From NCBI GenBank assembly GCA_017407645.1, contig JAFQWE010000015.1:1-54500 (forward strand): DNA of 54,500 bases. Direction: 5' to 3'. Shown in pieces: positions 17,782 to 26,146 of the stretch. Under the pieces are notes generated by a model that was not told the DNA's origin, did no database searches, and was given only the letters and a program-made list of their open reading frames with translations. Position 1 is the first letter of the stretch. Each line of letters begins with the position of its first letter. A program made the translations under genes and the position numbers. This stretch comes from Clostridia bacterium. Lineage in GTDB: Bacteria > Bacillota > Clostridia > Oscillospirales > Acutalibacteraceae.

Positions 17782-18453
17782 TTATTTCTTACTATTAAAG
17801 CTGATAGATTTTTCCTCGCCCTTTAAAAGACGGGCAATATTCTCTTTATGACGGATAATTACAAGTCCGCCAATTATAAGTCCCCACAGGTTAATGTAAA
17901 GACGGGGTAAAAGGGTTAATCCGTCTGATACAAAGAAGGTTGCTAAAATAAACTGAATTGCGCCCAAAATTGAGCCGAGAGAGACCGTTTTTGTAAGCAC
18001 AACAACTACTACAAACACAAGCAACACTGACAGTGCTACCTGCCAATCAAGACAAAGCAAAACGCCCAAGGAGCCTGCAACCGCTTTGCCCCCCTTAAAT
18101 TTGAAAAGCACCGGAAATGAATGGCCGATAAGCGCCGCAAATCCGCAATAATAAAGCACAGTCTGAGGTTCCAAAACAAAGCTAAGTTCAAGACCTTGGG
18201 ATGCGGGAATTATAATCAGATACTTGCAAAGAATCAGCGCCAAAAAGCACTTAACTGCATCGCAAACAAAGGTTATAAGACCTGCCTTAAGACCCAATAC
18301 ACGAAGCATATTGGTAGCACCTGCGTTACCGCTTCCGTGATTGCGAATATCATCGTGTGCGGTAAGCTTAGATATAATTACACCAAACATTATTCCGCCT
18401 GCAAAGTAGCAAATTACCACTGATAAGAGACATAACAAAACATAATTAAGCAT
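17782..18453 (-). CDS. plsY: Glycerol-3-phosphate acyltransferase PlsY
   Basis: This 223-residue membrane protein has five or more hydrophobic segments and the PlsY motifs: SGNAGATNMLRVLG (motif 1), the GHSFPVLFKFKGGKAVAGSLGVLL segment (motif 2) and a C-terminal motif RHKENIARLLKGEE. It moves the acyl group from acyl phosphate to glycerol-3-phosphate, making lysophosphatidic acid. Its start codon shares bases with the der stop (18453), and gpsA follows after 10 bases, putting substrate production and use in one transcript. Confidence 0.95.
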   Translation of the reverse strand: MLNYVLLCLLSVVICYFAGGIMFGVIISKLTAHDDIRNHGSGNAGATNMLRVLGLKAGLITFVCDAVKCFLALILCKYLIIIPASQGLELSFVLEPQTVLYYCGFAALIGHSFPVLFKFKGGKAVAGSLGVLLCLDWQVALSVLLVFVVVVVLTKTVSLGSILGAIQFILATFFVSDGLTLLPRLYINLWGLIIGGLVIIRHKENIARLLKGEEKSISFNSKK

Positions 18454-19775
18454 TATTTGCCCTCCCCGCGCTCACGGATTATAAATCGCACCGGTGTGCC
18501 CTCCAATCCGAACGTTGACCTGATTTGATTTTCAATGTAGCGCTGATAAGAATAATGAAACAAGTCCGCCCTGTTGCAAAAACAAACAAACGTTGGCGGC
18601 TTAGTAGAGGGTTGAGTAATATAATAAATTCTTAGTCTGCGGCCTTTGTCTGTTGGGGGTTGAACCCGTGCAGTTGCATCGGCAAGCAGGTCGTTAAGCA
18701 TACCCGTTGTGATGCGCATTGTATTTTGGGCGTGAACATATTTAATAAGTTCAAACAATCGGTCAAGACGCTGACCTGTTTTTGCTGAAATAAAGATAAT
18801 GGGTGCATAACTCATAAATGCAAAGTCATTCATCAACTTTTTACGGTATGAATCCATTGTGTGACCGTCTTTTTCAACGGCATCCCATTTATTAACGGCA
18901 ATTATACATCCGCAGCCTGCTTCAAGAGCAAGACCTGCAACCTTTGAATCCTGCTCGGTAAAGCCCTCCACTGCATCAATCATAATTACACACACGTCGG
19001 CGCGCTCTACCGCCATTTTAGCTCGCAGATTTGAAAAATGCTCAATAGCATCGGTAACACGGCTTTTTCTGCGCAAGCCTGCAGTATCAATAAAATTAAA
19101 TTTACCGAATTCGTTATCAACAATAGTATCAATGGCATCACGGGTGGTGCCTGCAATGTCGCTGACAATTACTCGGGTTTCACCTGAAATAGCGTTAATA
19201 AGTGATGATTTGCCCACGTTAGGCTTGCCAATAACGGCAACGGCAATGCGGTCATCCTCTTCTTCACTGTCAAACTGAGAAATATTATCAAAAACTGCAT
19301 CAAGCAAGTCGCCTGTGCCACTGCCGTGAACAGATGACACGGCAATGGGGTCACCCAATCCTAAATTATAAAACTCGTAAAATTCAGGGGGAACTTCACC
19401 GATTTTATCGCACTTATTTACGCAAAGAACGATGGGTTTGCCGCTTTTTTGAAGCATAGCGGCAACCTCTTGGTCGGTGGCAACAACACCGCTTTTTAAA
19501 TCGGTAACAAGAATTATTACCGAAGCAGTTTCAATAGCCATTTCTGCCTGACGGCGCATCTGACTGAGTATAATATCGTCACTTTCGGGCTCGATACCGC
19601 CTGTATCAACAAGCATAACAGTCTTGTCACGCCACTCGCAATCACCGTAAATTCGGTCACGGGTTACGCCCGGTGTATCATCAACAATAGACAAACGACG
19701 GCCAATAAGCTTATTAAAAAGGGTGGATTTACCCACGTTTGGTCTGCCGACTATTGCAACAATAGGTTTAGACAT
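18453..19775 (-). CDS. der: Ribosome-associated GTPase Der (EngA)
   Basis: This 440-residue protein has two tandem GTPase domains, with P-loops GRPNVGKS (near residue 10) and GKPNVGKS (near 183), switch motifs DTGG and DTAG, and base-recognition motifs NKCD and NKWD, followed by the KH-like C-terminal domain (LRIYYITQPSTKPPTFVCFCN). Der is an essential factor for 50S subunit maturation. It shares an operon with the L32 gene rpmF, fitting a ribosome role, and overlaps plsY by one base. Ribosome binding site GAAAGGAAAAAG. Confidence 0.97.
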   Translation of the reverse strand: MSKPIVAIVGRPNVGKSTLFNKLIGRRLSIVDDTPGVTRDRIYGDCEWRDKTVMLVDTGGIEPESDDIILSQMRRQAEMAIETASVIILVTDLKSGVVATDQEVAAMLQKSGKPIVLCVNKCDKIGEVPPEFYEFYNLGLGDPIAVSSVHGSGTGDLLDAVFDNISQFDSEEEDDRIAVAVIGKPNVGKSSLINAISGETRVIVSDIAGTTRDAIDTIVDNEFGKFNFIDTAGLRRKSRVTDAIEHFSNLRAKMAVERADVCVIMIDAVEGFTEQDSKVAGLALEAGCGCIIAVNKWDAVEKDGHTMDSYRKKLMNDFAFMSYAPIIFISAKTGQRLDRLFELIKYVHAQNTMRITTGMLNDLLADATARVQPPTDKGRRLRIYYITQPSTKPPTFVCFCNRADLFHYSYQRYIENQIRSTFGLEGTPVRFIIRERGEGK

Positions 19776-19825
19776 AAGCTTTTTCCTTTCACAAATTTTA
19801 AATCAGTATATCCTGCCATTGTTAA

Positions 19826-21127
19826 CTATACGTCAAGAATAGCATTGAGCAGTTCAAATCCGTCGTTTGAGACCTGCACAACCTTTACGCCAAGTGCATT
19901 TTCTATATCTTCCCACGAGTAGTCGTCAAGGGTAACGTCCCCTTCACTTCTGAACATTGCAGAGGGAAGCAAAAGTCGGTCACCAAGCTTTTTGCCCTTT
20001 AACTGATTTATAAGGTCGGTTGCGGTCAAAAGACCTGCAACTGTTATTTCGTGCCCAAAGTAATCATTGACAATAGGCACCACATTACATTCAATATTAT
20101 GCCATTTTTCTTGCACCTTGTCAACAAGTTGAGTCAAAAGCGGTGCCGCCGCCACACCTGTTGCGATGGTACAGTTAGATTTATAATCTGCGCCCTCTGT
20201 CATTTCAAGTGCAGCGTTAAATTCATCTTCAAGCAAGGCGCACAAGCCGACTCCGTTGTCAAGTTGGTCATAGTCGCCGTAATACTCACTTTTTGGCAAA
20301 GATTTACCCGACTTGATATAAAACTCATCAGAGGCAAAAACTATTCTTTCGCCATATTTTGCGATACACTCGTCACCCATTTTTTCAATAATTTCAAGTG
20401 TGTTTGTTGCGGTGTCTTTGTTATAACCCACAAGATTTGCCAAGCCATCACGAAATTTTGTAAGCCCGACGGGTACACAAGCGACGCTTGTAACTGCAGG
20501 GTAAAGGGCAGTTAAATCGGCAATGCTGCGTTTAAGTTCGTCACCGTCATTTATGCCGGGGCAAAGAACAAGCTGACAATTGATTTTTACCCCTGCATCT
20601 GCCAATCGATACAAAATTTTGAGGCTATCCCCTGCCCATTTATTCTTCATCATTTGAACGCGCAGTTCAGGATTGGTGGTGTGTACCGAAATGTTAATGG
20701 GACTGATGTGCATTTTGATAATGCGGTCAACCTCGTGCTCGGTTATGTTGGTAAGGGTAATATAATTGCCAAACAAAAAGGACATTCGGGAGTCGTCATC
20801 CTTAAAATAAAGGGTTTCACGCATACCCTTGGGCATTTGGTCAATAAAACAAAAGATGCACTTGTTTTTGCAGCTGCGCTGTTTATCCATAAGGTAGGTG
20901 TTGAATTCAAGACCGATTTCGTCCTCTTCCTTTTTTCGAATAACACGCTTTTTCATCTTGCCGTCACGCTCAAAAGTTAGCACAAGAAGCTTATCCCTTA
21001 TAAAAAAGCGGTAGTCAAGCACGTCCTCAATGGAGTTGCCGTTGATTGAATATAAAATATCCCCTGATTTTATGCGTTTTTTGTCGGCATAAGAACCTTT
21101 TACAACATTGGAAATAATAACTGACAT
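19826..21127 (-). CDS. DUF512 protein with PDZ and radical-SAM-like domains
   Basis: Started at the ATG behind an AGGAGGTT ribosome binding site (21125-21127), it has 433 residues; the frame is open 21 codons further upstream but without a ribosome binding site. Residues about 1-60 resemble a PDZ domain (IKSGDILYSINGNSIEDV). Next comes a CX3CX2C iron-sulfur motif (CKNKCIFC, near residue 88) with HTTNPELRVQMM, as in radical-SAM barrels, then the DUF512 region. The family commonly sits beside der in Clostridia, as here. The reaction is unknown. Confidence 0.9.
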   Translation of the reverse strand: MSVIISNVVKGSYADKKRIKSGDILYSINGNSIEDVLDYRFFIRDKLLVLTFERDGKMKKRVIRKKEEDEIGLEFNTYLMDKQRSCKNKCIFCFIDQMPKGMRETLYFKDDDSRMSFLFGNYITLTNITEHEVDRIIKMHISPINISVHTTNPELRVQMMKNKWAGDSLKILYRLADAGVKINCQLVLCPGINDGDELKRSIADLTALYPAVTSVACVPVGLTKFRDGLANLVGYNKDTATNTLEIIEKMGDECIAKYGERIVFASDEFYIKSGKSLPKSEYYGDYDQLDNGVGLCALLEDEFNAALEMTEGADYKSNCTIATGVAAAPLLTQLVDKVQEKWHNIECNVVPIVNDYFGHEITVAGLLTATDLINQLKGKKLGDRLLLPSAMFRSEGDVTLDDYSWEDIENALGVKVVQVSNDGFELLNAILDV

Positions 21128-21160
21128 TCGGCAACCTCCTTTAGCCTTTAAATAAACAAA

Positions 21161-21183
21161 TATCCCCACTAATAGTGGGGATA
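21161..21183 (-). terminator. Hairpin between rpmF and the DUF512 gene
   Basis: TATCCCCACT pairs with AGTGGGGATA across a 3-base loop in the gap after rpmF. On the minus strand the tail is ATTTGTTTATTT. It probably attenuates rather than fully stops transcription, giving more L32 than DUF512/Der. Confidence 0.65.
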
Positions 21184-21199
21184 CGTACATCTAAAACAA

Positions 21200-21382
21200 T
21201 TAAGCCTTATCTGCAACTACCTGTCTGCCATTGTAGTAACCGCAGTTGGTGCAGAGTCTGTGCGGACGCTTGTATTCGCCGCACTGTGGGCATCTTACGA
21301 GCTCGGGAGCTTCCATCTTCCATACATTAGAGCGTCTGGTGTTCTTTCTGGCTTTAGATGTTTTCCTCTTTGGTACTGCCAT
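21200..21382 (-). CDS. rpmF: 50S ribosomal protein L32
   Basis: This 60-residue basic protein begins [19 protein letters not shown] and has a four-cysteine zinc ribbon, [17 protein letters not shown], so it is the zinc-binding (C+) form of L32. It follows the DUF177 gene by 36 bases, the pairing seen in most bacteria. Ribosome binding site AAAGGAGGCGC. Confidence 0.97.
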   Translation of the reverse strand: MAVPKRKTSKARKNTRRSNVWKMEAPELVRCPQCGEYKRPHRLCTNCGYYNGRQVVADKA

Positions 21383-21418
21383 CTTAAGCGCCTCCTTTAT
21401 AAAATGGTAATTTTTTAA

Positions 21419-21910
21419 TTAAAGAAATTTTGACAACGCAGCTGCAAACGGATTATCATCGCCGCCCGAACAGTTGCACTGTGCTTTGTTCAAATTTGCA
21501 CCGCAGTTGCTGCACAAGCCTTTGCAATCGGGTTTGCACAAGTGCTTGGTTGGTAGCGAAAGCAACACGTCGGTACGTACAAGCGACTCAACATCTAACA
21601 CAAAGTTGTCGACTACAATATAATCGTCACGCTCTTCATTACTCATAGAGGTGACCAACGTGTAGCACATTTCAACCTTGTTTTGCTTAATGCAATCGGT
21701 ACCGCATCTGTCACAAGGGGCGTCGTAATCGTAGCTTGCGGTGCCTTCAAAGGAGACTGCACCTGCGCGATTATAAACACCGCCGACAAACTTGACCGAA
21801 GATGACAAAGGATAGTATCCGCTAACCTCTGTGTCGCTGAAATCAAATGAAAGGTCAATATTCTGGCTAGCGCCGTCAGTTATAAAAATTGAACGTAGCT
21901 CTAAAACCAC
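21419..21910 (-). CDS. DUF177 (YceD-type) protein, rRNA accumulation family
   Basis: The frame opens at GTG 21919, but the GGAATGGGG ribosome binding site overlaps that codon and fits the next in-frame GTG (21908-21910), giving 163 residues. The C-terminal half has three cysteine pairs: CDRCGTDC near 80, LCKPDCKGLCSNCG near 130, and a last CNC. This pattern and the position just before rpmF define DUF177/YceD. In plants and E. coli the family affects 23S rRNA accumulation. It opens the rpmF-der-plsY-gpsA operon behind a perfect promoter. Confidence 0.9.
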   Translation of the reverse strand: MVLELRSIFITDGASQNIDLSFDFSDTEVSGYYPLSSSVKFVGGVYNRAGAVSFEGTASYDYDAPCDRCGTDCIKQNKVEMCYTLVTSMSNEERDDYIVVDNFVLDVESLVRTDVLLSLPTKHLCKPDCKGLCSNCGANLNKAQCNCSGGDDNPFAAALSKFL

Positions 21911-21938
21911 AGAATACACCCCATTCCGAACAAAGTTA

Positions 21939-21967
21939 ATTATATAATTTCAGTTATATTTTGTCAA
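21939..21967 (-). promoter_or_regulatory. Consensus promoter of the DUF177-rpmF operon
   Basis: TTGACA (21962-21967) and TATAAT (21939-21944) on the minus strand are exactly 17 bases apart, a perfect vegetative consensus suited to a ribosomal protein operon. Confidence 0.88.
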
Positions 21968-22000
21968 GTAGTTTTTGCAAAATATAACTTTTAAACAGAA

Positions 22001-22035
22001 AAAAATGCCCGACTGAAGTAAAAGTCGGGCATTTT
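22001..22035 (-). terminator. Terminator of the small P-loop gene
   Basis: AAAATGCCCGACT pairs with AGTCGGGCATTTT across a short loop; on the minus strand a run of seven T follows. It ends the 22047-22463 gene. Confidence 0.9.
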
Positions 22036-22046
22036 GTATGCATTAC

Positions 22047-22463
22047 TTAGATTTTCTTAGCAAATTCAAATGCCTTTGCAGGAATATCACCCTCGTCACA
22101 AGAAACTGTGAAGGTGATGTTTGCTGCAGAATGACCGCACATACCTGCCAACTTTTCAATGAAATCTGCAAACTCGTTATAATCACGACCGCCGATGCGA
22201 AGAGTTGCATCAACAAAAATGTCTGTTAAATCGTAGTTGCCTGCACACATACCGGCAATGAAGCCATAAAGAGCTTCGTAACCGACTATACCGTACTCCT
22301 CTGAATTAACAAGTCTTGCACGGTGAGTAAGGTCATAAGTAAGCTTCAAACCCTTTTCGATGCAAACAACGTTACCCTTTGATGCATCTACAGCGGCGTT
22401 GACTAACTCAACAAGCCTCTTTGTTTTGCCTGAACCTTTGTTGCCAATAATTAAAGAAATCAT
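22047..22463 (-). CDS. Small P-loop (Walker A) protein of unknown function
   Basis: This 138-residue protein starts MISLIIGNKGSGKTKRLVEL, with a Walker A motif GNKGSGKT at residues 7-14. A later segment YDLTDIFVDATLRIGGRD (near 80) could supply a Walker B-like aspartate, and the end TFTVSCDEGDIPAKA resembles the last strand of a RecA-like fold. At this size it is a minimal NTPase without accessory domains. I do not recognise a named family. It has its own ribosome binding site (AAAGGAGTTTGG) and terminator; it follows pgi by 53 bases. Confidence 0.85.
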   Translation of the reverse strand: MISLIIGNKGSGKTKRLVELVNAAVDASKGNVVCIEKGLKLTYDLTHRARLVNSEEYGIVGYEALYGFIAGMCAGNYDLTDIFVDATLRIGGRDYNEFADFIEKLAGMCGHSAANITFTVSCDEGDIPAKAFEFAKKI

Positions 22464-22516
22464 AAAACCAAACTCCTTTTGTATATTTTCACATACTTAA
22501 AAGTATGCAGTTGCCA

Positions 22517-23857
22517 TTATTTACCCAGTCTTGCCTCAAGCTCTGCCTTTTGTGCTTCGTAGCCTTTCTTGCCGAGCAGTGCAAACATATTCTTCTTATA
22601 GCTTTCAACACCGGGCTGATTGAAGGGATTTACACCAAGAACGTAGCCCGAAATTGCACAAGCCTTTTCGAAGAAGTAGATAAGCTCGCCCAAGTTATAG
22701 GCGTCAGGCTTTTCTACGTTGATTACGAAATTAGGCACGCCGCCATCGGTATGAGCAAGCACAGTACCCTCGAAAGCACGCTGATTAACAAACGACATAT
22801 CCTTGCCTGCAAGGAAGTTAAGACCGTCGCCGTCATCCTCTGCCATAGGAATAGTTACGTCCTTATCGGTCTGGTTGAAGGTTACAACCGTTTCAAACAT
22901 TGTACGGGCGCCCTCTTGAATAAACTGACCGAGAGAGTGCAGGTCGGTGGAAAAGATAACAGAGCTTGGATAAATACCCTTGTTATCTTTGCCCTCGCTT
23001 TCGCCAAAGAGCTGCTTAAACCACTCGTTCATCATAGTGAAGCGTGGCTCGTAGCTTACCAGCATTTCCATAGATTTGCCCTTGCGGTAAAGAATGTTGC
23101 GAAGCGCAGCATACTTGTAGCAATCGTTTGCCTCAATATCGCAAACGCTGTATTTTTCTCTGGCTGCGGCGGCACCTGCCATAAGTGCATCAATATCGGC
23201 ACCTGAAACGGCAATGGGAAGCAAGCCAACTGCAGTAAGCACAGAGAAACGGCCACCAACGTCATCAGGCACAACGAAGGATTCGTAACCCTCTGCATCG
23301 GCAAGCTCTTTAAGAGTGCCGCGTGCCTTGTCGGTTGTGCAGTAGATTCTGCCCTTTGCGCCCTCTTTGCCATACTGCTTTTCAAGCATATCGCGGAAAA
23401 TACGGAATGCAATTGCAGGCTCGGTAGTGGTGCCTGACTTTGAAATTACGTTAACCGATACACGCTTGCCCTCGCAAAGAGAGATAACGTCTTTAAGAGC
23501 AGCACCGCTGATAGAGTTGCCGATAAAGTAGATATCAGGTGTATCTTTCTTAAGATTGTTGTAGTAAGGTGAGGTTAAAAACTCGATTGCGGCACGAGCG
23601 CCAAGATATGAGCCGCCGATACCGATAACGATAAGCACGTCGGTATCAGAAATAATCTTTTGAGCAGCCGCCTTGATACGAGCAAATTCCTCTTTATCAT
23701 AATTAACAGGCAAATCAACCCAACCGATAAAATCATTTCCCAAGCCTGTGCCACTGTGAAGTTGGTCGTGAGCAAGCTTAACCTGGCCAGAAATACCTGT
23801 TAACTCGTCAGCGCCGATAAAATCGGCAGCGTATTTGTCAATAAATTTGATTGCCAT
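22517..23857 (-). CDS. pgi: Glucose-6-phosphate isomerase
   Basis: This 446-residue protein is the bacterial Firmicutes-length Pgi. Motifs include [20 protein letters not shown], the phosphate-binding [17 protein letters not shown], the PGI signature [16 protein letters not shown] and the catalytic histidine/lysine region [17 protein letters not shown] at the C-terminus. It interconverts glucose-6-phosphate and fructose-6-phosphate. Ribosome binding site CGGAGGTAATATCC. Confidence 0.97.
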   Translation of the reverse strand: MAIKFIDKYAADFIGADELTGISGQVKLAHDQLHSGTGLGNDFIGWVDLPVNYDKEEFARIKAAAQKIISDTDVLIVIGIGGSYLGARAAIEFLTSPYYNNLKKDTPDIYFIGNSISGAALKDVISLCEGKRVSVNVISKSGTTTEPAIAFRIFRDMLEKQYGKEGAKGRIYCTTDKARGTLKELADAEGYESFVVPDDVGGRFSVLTAVGLLPIAVSGADIDALMAGAAAAREKYSVCDIEANDCYKYAALRNILYRKGKSMEMLVSYEPRFTMMNEWFKQLFGESEGKDNKGIYPSSVIFSTDLHSLGQFIQEGARTMFETVVTFNQTDKDVTIPMAEDDGDGLNFLAGKDMSFVNQRAFEGTVLAHTDGGVPNFVINVEKPDAYNLGELIYFFEKACAISGYVLGVNPFNQPGVESYKKNMFALLGKKGYEAQKAELEARLGK

Positions 23858-23896
23858 TTGGATATTACCTCCGAGAAAGTTATCTTTTTCATATAT

Positions 23897-23925
23897 ATTG
23901 TACTATAAACTATACGTTTTTGCAA
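23897..23925 (-). promoter_or_regulatory. Promoter of pgi
   Basis: TTGCAA (23920-23925) and TACAAT (23897-23902) on the minus strand are 17 bases apart, about 40 bases before the pgi start. Confidence 0.6.
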
Positions 23926-23968
23926 TACAAATTTGTATATTTATAGTAAAAAACAACTAATTTTCTTA

Positions 23969-25294
23969 TTATAGGCGCTTTTTAAGTCTTAGTTTTTTCT
24001 TTCGTTCCTTTTTTGCCTTAACGTTTGCCATAACAGTCATAACTATAAACGCAACTACCAGAGCAACAAAAAGAACAATAACAAAGGGGTTGCCGATAAA
24101 TCCGCTAATCCACCGCCACAAAAGAAGCGCGGCGCTTCCCTCTACCTCCTGTCCTGCAAGAAGGGTGATTTTACCAAGAGGCTCACTATCCTCGTCTGTG
24201 GGATTGGTGAAATAAATCTCAGCTGTTCCAAGCTTTTCGTTTTTCTTTATTGGGGCATCAAAAACCTTTTCGTCAAGCTTAACTACATATTCAATAGTAG
24301 ACAAATCAGCATCCTTTGGCAACAAGGCAACTACCGACTCCCCTGCTACAAGGGTTATATTATCAACTTCCCAAGACAAATCCACCTTTGCGGAAACAGA
24401 GACCTGCTCACCTTTTGAAACAACTGTTTTGTATTCAAAATTGCCGAATGCCCATTTGTAAAGGCTTATTGAGTCACTAAAATCAATTCTCTTTTCTGCG
24501 TTGGGGTCGCATCCTGCAAGAATACAAACATAGCGCTTGCCGTCCCTTTCGGCAGTAGATGCGATGCAAAGTCCCGATTTTTCAGAATTACCTGTTTTAC
24601 CTGCAATAGCATATTTGTAATAATAATTGGTAGTACGGTCAATCAGACGGGTGGTTGTGCTGAGCAGACGGGTGCCGCTTTTATTGGTTTGGGGCACGGT
24701 ATATCGGGTTTGAGACAAAATTTCTGCCACAGAATCAATATTCATTGCCGCAGAATAAAGCTTGAACAAATCCCTTGCGGTAGTGTACTGTTTTTCGTCA
24801 AAAAGTCCAATTGGGGTATTGAAACTGCTGTCTTTCATACCCAATTTTTTTGCCTTTTCGTTCATAAGCTTAACGAAGCCCTTTGTACTGCCGCCAACAT
24901 GCTCTGCCAATACAAGCGCCGCATCATTTTGGGATGCAATAAGCATACATCTCATAAGGTCGCCAACAGTAATTTGCTCGCCGTCTTTAAGATTGGCAAC
25001 TATTGCGCCTGTGCCAAGCAGACGGTTAACCACTTCGCCTTTAACGGTAACCACATCGTCAAGCTTTGCCTTGTCGCACACAATAATTGCATTCATAAGA
25101 TAGTTGAGTGAGGCAGTATAAATGCGGTCGTTTGAGTTTTTGCTGTAAATGATTTCGTCAGTATCAATATTAACAAGCAAGGCGTTTTTTGCGCTTACTT
25201 CAAAGGTTGGTGTATATGCAGATGCAAAGAGGGTTGATGCCAATAAAACTAACGTTATTATAGAAACGCAGAGCGAAAGTGCGAACTTTTTCAT
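23969..25294 (-). CDS. D-alanyl-D-alanine carboxypeptidase homologue with altered active site
   Basis: This 441-residue serine-type S11 (PBP5-like) protein has a signal peptide (residues 1-26), the catalytic domain, a C-terminal beta domain (about 285-375) and a C-terminal membrane segment with a very basic tail (KAKKERKKKLRLKKRL). The family motifs are SxxK, SxN and KTG. SxN (S121-Q-N123) and KTG (K233-T-G235) are present, but SxxK reads S62-L-N-Y65: the general-base lysine is tyrosine (codon TAT, 25100-25102). Active members trim the terminal D-Ala of muropeptides; this one may have lost or changed activity. Confidence 0.88.
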   Translation of the reverse strand: MKKFALSLCVSIITLVLLASTLFASAYTPTFEVSAKNALLVNIDTDEIIYSKNSNDRIYTASLNYLMNAIIVCDKAKLDDVVTVKGEVVNRLLGTGAIVANLKDGEQITVGDLMRCMLIASQNDAALVLAEHVGGSTKGFVKLMNEKAKKLGMKDSSFNTPIGLFDEKQYTTARDLFKLYSAAMNIDSVAEILSQTRYTVPQTNKSGTRLLSTTTRLIDRTTNYYYKYAIAGKTGNSEKSGLCIASTAERDGKRYVCILAGCDPNAEKRIDFSDSISLYKWAFGNFEYKTVVSKGEQVSVSAKVDLSWEVDNITLVAGESVVALLPKDADLSTIEYVVKLDEKVFDAPIKKNEKLGTAEIYFTNPTDEDSEPLGKITLLAGQEVEGSAALLLWRWISGFIGNPFVIVLFVALVVAFIVMTVMANVKAKKERKKKLRLKKRL

Positions 25295-25408
25295 TAAAAT
25301 CTCTCCAATTTATATTGTAAAAATTCCTTTATAATGTTATTATAACAGATAAGAAGAAATATTGAAAGAGATATTTCCTTAATTTTTTAAATTTTCAGAG
25401 GTATTTTT

Positions 25409-26095
25409 ATGGTATACATTACGGGCGATATGCACGGCGATGAAGACAGACTGTATGACCGAGCACTGCGCAAACTTAAATCAGGTGATACTCTTATAAT
25501 CTGCGGTGATTTCGGCTTTTTATGGGACGGTTCATCTAAAGAAATCAAAATTCTTGAAGAGCTTGGAAGCAGAAAGTACAATGTCTGTTTTCTTGACGGC
25601 ACCCACGAAAATTTTGACAAGCTTTACAGTTGCCGCGAAACCGTTTGGAAAGGCGGCAGAGTGCACCGTATAACAGGCAATCTGTTCCATATGTGCCGCG
25701 GTCAGATATTTAATATTGAAGGTGTAAAATACTTTACCTTTGGCGGTGGCGAAAGCTACGACAAAGAAATGCGCACCGAGCGCCGAACTTGGTGGAGAGA
25801 AGAGTTGCCCTCCCCCGCTGAGATGGAAGAGGGGGTTGAAAACCTTGAAGAAAACAACGGCGAGGTTGATATTATTCTCACCCACGAGCCACCCTCACTG
25901 ATTAAAAGCTCTATGCTTATGCGAATGGGACTTGGCGACCGAATTAACAAGCTTAACGGCTATCTTGAAGAAATTAACCGTACCTTTAATTTTAAGCGTT
26001 GGTACTTCGGCTATATGCACGAGGACAAGGTTATCACTCCCGGACACATTGCCGTGTTTAAAGAACTGTGGCCCGTCATTCCCGAAGAATTATAA
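25409..26095 (+). CDS. Calcineurin-like metallophosphoesterase
   Basis: This 228-residue protein shows the ordered metal motifs of the superfamily: GDMHGDEDR (DxH), ICGDFGFLW (GDxx), DGTHENF in the place of GNHE, ILTHEPPS, and a C-terminal FGYMHEDKV in the place of GHxH. The replacement of Asn by Thr in the third motif and of the first His by Tyr in the last are unusual and could lower or alter activity. The substrate is unknown. It stands alone between divergent dacA-like and convergent serA genes; ribosome binding site CAGAGGT. Confidence 0.88.
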   Translation: MVYITGDMHGDEDRLYDRALRKLKSGDTLIICGDFGFLWDGSSKEIKILEELGSRKYNVCFLDGTHENFDKLYSCRETVWKGGRVHRITGNLFHMCRGQIFNIEGVKYFTFGGGESYDKEMRTERRTWWREELPSPAEMEEGVENLEENNGEVDIILTHEPPSLIKSSMLMRMGLGDRINKLNGYLEEINRTFNFKRWYFGYMHEDKVITPGHIAVFKELWPVIPEEL

Positions 26096-26102
26096 AAAGG
26101 AA

Positions 26103-26138
26103 AAAGCCTATGCAAACAACAAGGTTTGCATAGGCTTT
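26103..26138. terminator. Bidirectional terminator between the phosphoesterase and serA
   Basis: A perfect 15-base stem (AAAGCCTATGCAAAC with its complement) and a 6-base loop, with A/T tracts on both sides, separates the two convergent genes. Confidence 0.88.
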
Positions 26139-26146
26139 AATTTTAA

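Noticed and set aside
20051-20515. 154-codon open frame opposite the DUF512 gene
   Set aside because: Antisense to conserved coding sequence with no ribosome binding site or domain.
22492-22507. Perfect palindrome CATACTT-AA-AAGTATG after pgi
   Set aside because: AT-rich seven-base stem without a T-run; could be a weak terminator or operator, but there is too little to call it.
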